From Imbricaverruca yamaguchii (taxonomy: Eukaryota; Arthropoda; Thecostraca; Neoverrucidae), in the NCBI GenBank assembly GCA_034440575.1, contig JAOTOL010001640.1, forward strand, positions 3,201,501 to 3,265,500: a DNA stretch of 64,000 nt, given 5' to 3'. The translations under genes were made by a program, and so were the position numbers. Below, one piece after another: positions 1 to 64,000 of this stretch. The stretch's first letter is position 1. Each line of letters starts with the position of its first letter. The notes below the pieces were generated by a model. It had not been told where the DNA came from and ran no database searches. It saw only the letters and a program-made list of their open reading frames with translations.

Positions 1-384
1 GCAGTTATTTCCCTGTCAACTAGTGTACATTTCACCACCCTGCACCAATGTTTTTGCCCATCACTTTACCGCCCAAGATGAAATCGGGCATCCAAAATTC
101 GGCGGTGAACACCTGACCAGGTTTCTCCTTTTGCATTGCTTTGTTAAAGAAGCATTGCTTTGGGCGGTACTGCGGATAATTATCCGTCAACTGACGTATA
201 TTTTACCGTCTTGCCTCAATTTAGAACAAATTATAATCATACACATCGTAATGCTTCCAAACACATGTAGTTTTCTTTTTCACCCGGATGTTCTCAGTTG
301 CATTGTGCTTGACGCGTACCGCTGACTGCTGTGCTTGGTGCAGCCTGTGGATCAGGTAAATGCGACCAACCAAACTACATCTGA

Positions 385-612
385 CTCGTGCCATACCCGA
401 GTGCCAAGTGCACGCGTCCGTCTGGTGCAGTCTGTGACTGGTAGCTGTGACTTTGGTAGCTGCGTCCCAGCCATTTACGTTGACGTGCGAATCTCGAATG
501 TCAACCGCACGCGTCGTCTGGGGTATTTGACTGTGGTAGCTGTGACTTTGGCAGCTGCGTCCCAGCCATTTACGTATGGCTCGTGTGATACCCGAATGCC
601 AGGTGCACGCGT
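385..612. repeat. Imperfect tandem duplications upstream of first exon
   Basis: A segment of about 40 bases containing AGCTGCGTCCCAGCCATTTA occurs at 441-480 and 536-576. Flanking segments with ACCCGA..TGCCA..TGCACGCGTCC occur at about 393 and 588. This is local duplication in the intron before the first visible exon. The first 385 bases hold nothing I can name. Confidence 0.6.
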
Positions 613-690
613 CCCCCCGGGGACGAGTAGCCTAGGGGTAAGTTGCTCGTCTCACAATCGAAATGTTGTGGGTTCAAGACTCACCTGTCG
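612..690 (+). mobile_element. tRNA-like sequence, probable SINE head
   Basis: A box A-like segment (TAGCCTAGGGGTAAG, about 619-633) is followed by a box B match (GGTTCAAGAC, about 670-679) inside a T-arm-like stem (GTGGG/CTCAC, four of five pairs, 7-base loop). The arrangement resembles the 5' head of tRNA-derived SINEs. No A-rich tail or target duplication was seen, so a decayed copy is likely. Confidence 0.45.
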
Positions 691-758
691 CTACTCTTCG
701 CCCGCGACCAATCGGCGTGAGAGATTGGCGACGCTACGTGACTCAACGGTCGATGTGT

Positions 759-912
759 CTGTCTGAGCCTGACCGGACGGTGTCCATAACCAGACCCCCC
801 CTCCCCCTCGGTGCCAGTCTGTATCTCAGCCTGACCGACGTTGTCCGCCGACCAGACCCCCCCCCGGTGCCAGTCTGTGTCTGAGCCTGACCGGACGTTG
901 TCCGCCGACCAG
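759..912 (+). repeat. Triplicated acceptor region of exon 1
   Basis: The segment GAGCCTGACCGGACG..TGTCC..GACCAG|ACCC occurs three times, with exon-like starts at 794, 856 and 913 (spacing 62 and 57). Only the third copy opens into the FN3 frame with correct phase, so 913 is taken as the working acceptor. Confidence 0.75.
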
Positions 913-63760
<62,848 letters not shown>

Positions 63761-63907
63761 GTGAGTGGCACAGGGGACAGCACCGGCAGTGGGCCGGCCA
63801 CACAGCTGCACGGAGACGGCATGTCGCGCCAAGCCGATGTCATGCCGATGTCCCATTGTCATTAGCACCTGTTGCCATACCTCGTGAAAGCAAGTCCCGT
63901 GTGTGTG

Positions 63908-63965
<58 letters not shown>

Positions 63966-64000
63966 TGTGTGTGTGTGTGTGTGCGTGTGTGTGTGTATGT
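63761..64000. repeat. Start of intron 43, (GT)n microsatellite
   Basis: A (GT)n run from about 63899 to the window end, with rare GC/GG/AT interruptions. Confidence 0.95.

Overview
The window looks like nuclear DNA of an arthropod, probably a crustacean. The evidence is GT-AG introns, GC-rich coding exons in AT-richer introns, a giant-muscle-protein gene of the twitchin/projectin type, an ionotropic-receptor gene (a protostome-specific chemosensory family), and LINE, SINE and hAT-like elements. Nothing prokaryotic was seen. The species cannot be fixed from the sequence.

One plus-strand gene fills the window. I resolved 43 exons (913-63760) that join into one uninterrupted frame: every one of the 42 junctions keeps codon phase and the exons total 7383 bases (2461 codon equivalents). 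They encode 25 domains in strict register: one FN3, then eight repeats of Ig-FN3-FN3. This is the core super-repeat of twitchin/projectin (nematode unc-22, fly bent), a sarcomeric thick-filament protein. The N-terminal part, the kinase domain and both gene ends lie outside the window.

Layout: 1-9766, first FN3, an Ig and the next FN3; 9767-18379, an 8.6 kb intron holding a nested, intronless, same-strand ionotropic receptor (about 10907-12709); 18380-26952, FN3-Ig-FN3-FN3-Ig-FN3; 26953-32637, an intron with a frameshifted LINE on the minus strand abutting the 3' end of another LINE on the plus strand, and a SINE; 32638-41634, more repeats, with a hAT-like MITE (8-bp target duplication), a SINE (14-bp target duplication) and a LINE 3' end in introns; 41635-63760, the remaining repeats with dense minisatellites; 63761-64000, intron ending in a (GT)n run.

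The most unusual feature is that many tandem arrays sit on splice junctions. Their units contain the edge of an exon plus its own splice site, so donors or acceptors are present in 2 to 12 copies (for example eight donors after the first exon, five in-frame donors after exon 6, nine acceptors before exon 8, four acceptors exactly 50 bases apart before exon 39). At least fifteen of about 86 splice sites are affected. With the differing intron positions among homologous domains, this suggests that tandem duplication at exon edges is reshaping the intron-exon structure of this gene. That link is inference; the arrays are seen directly.
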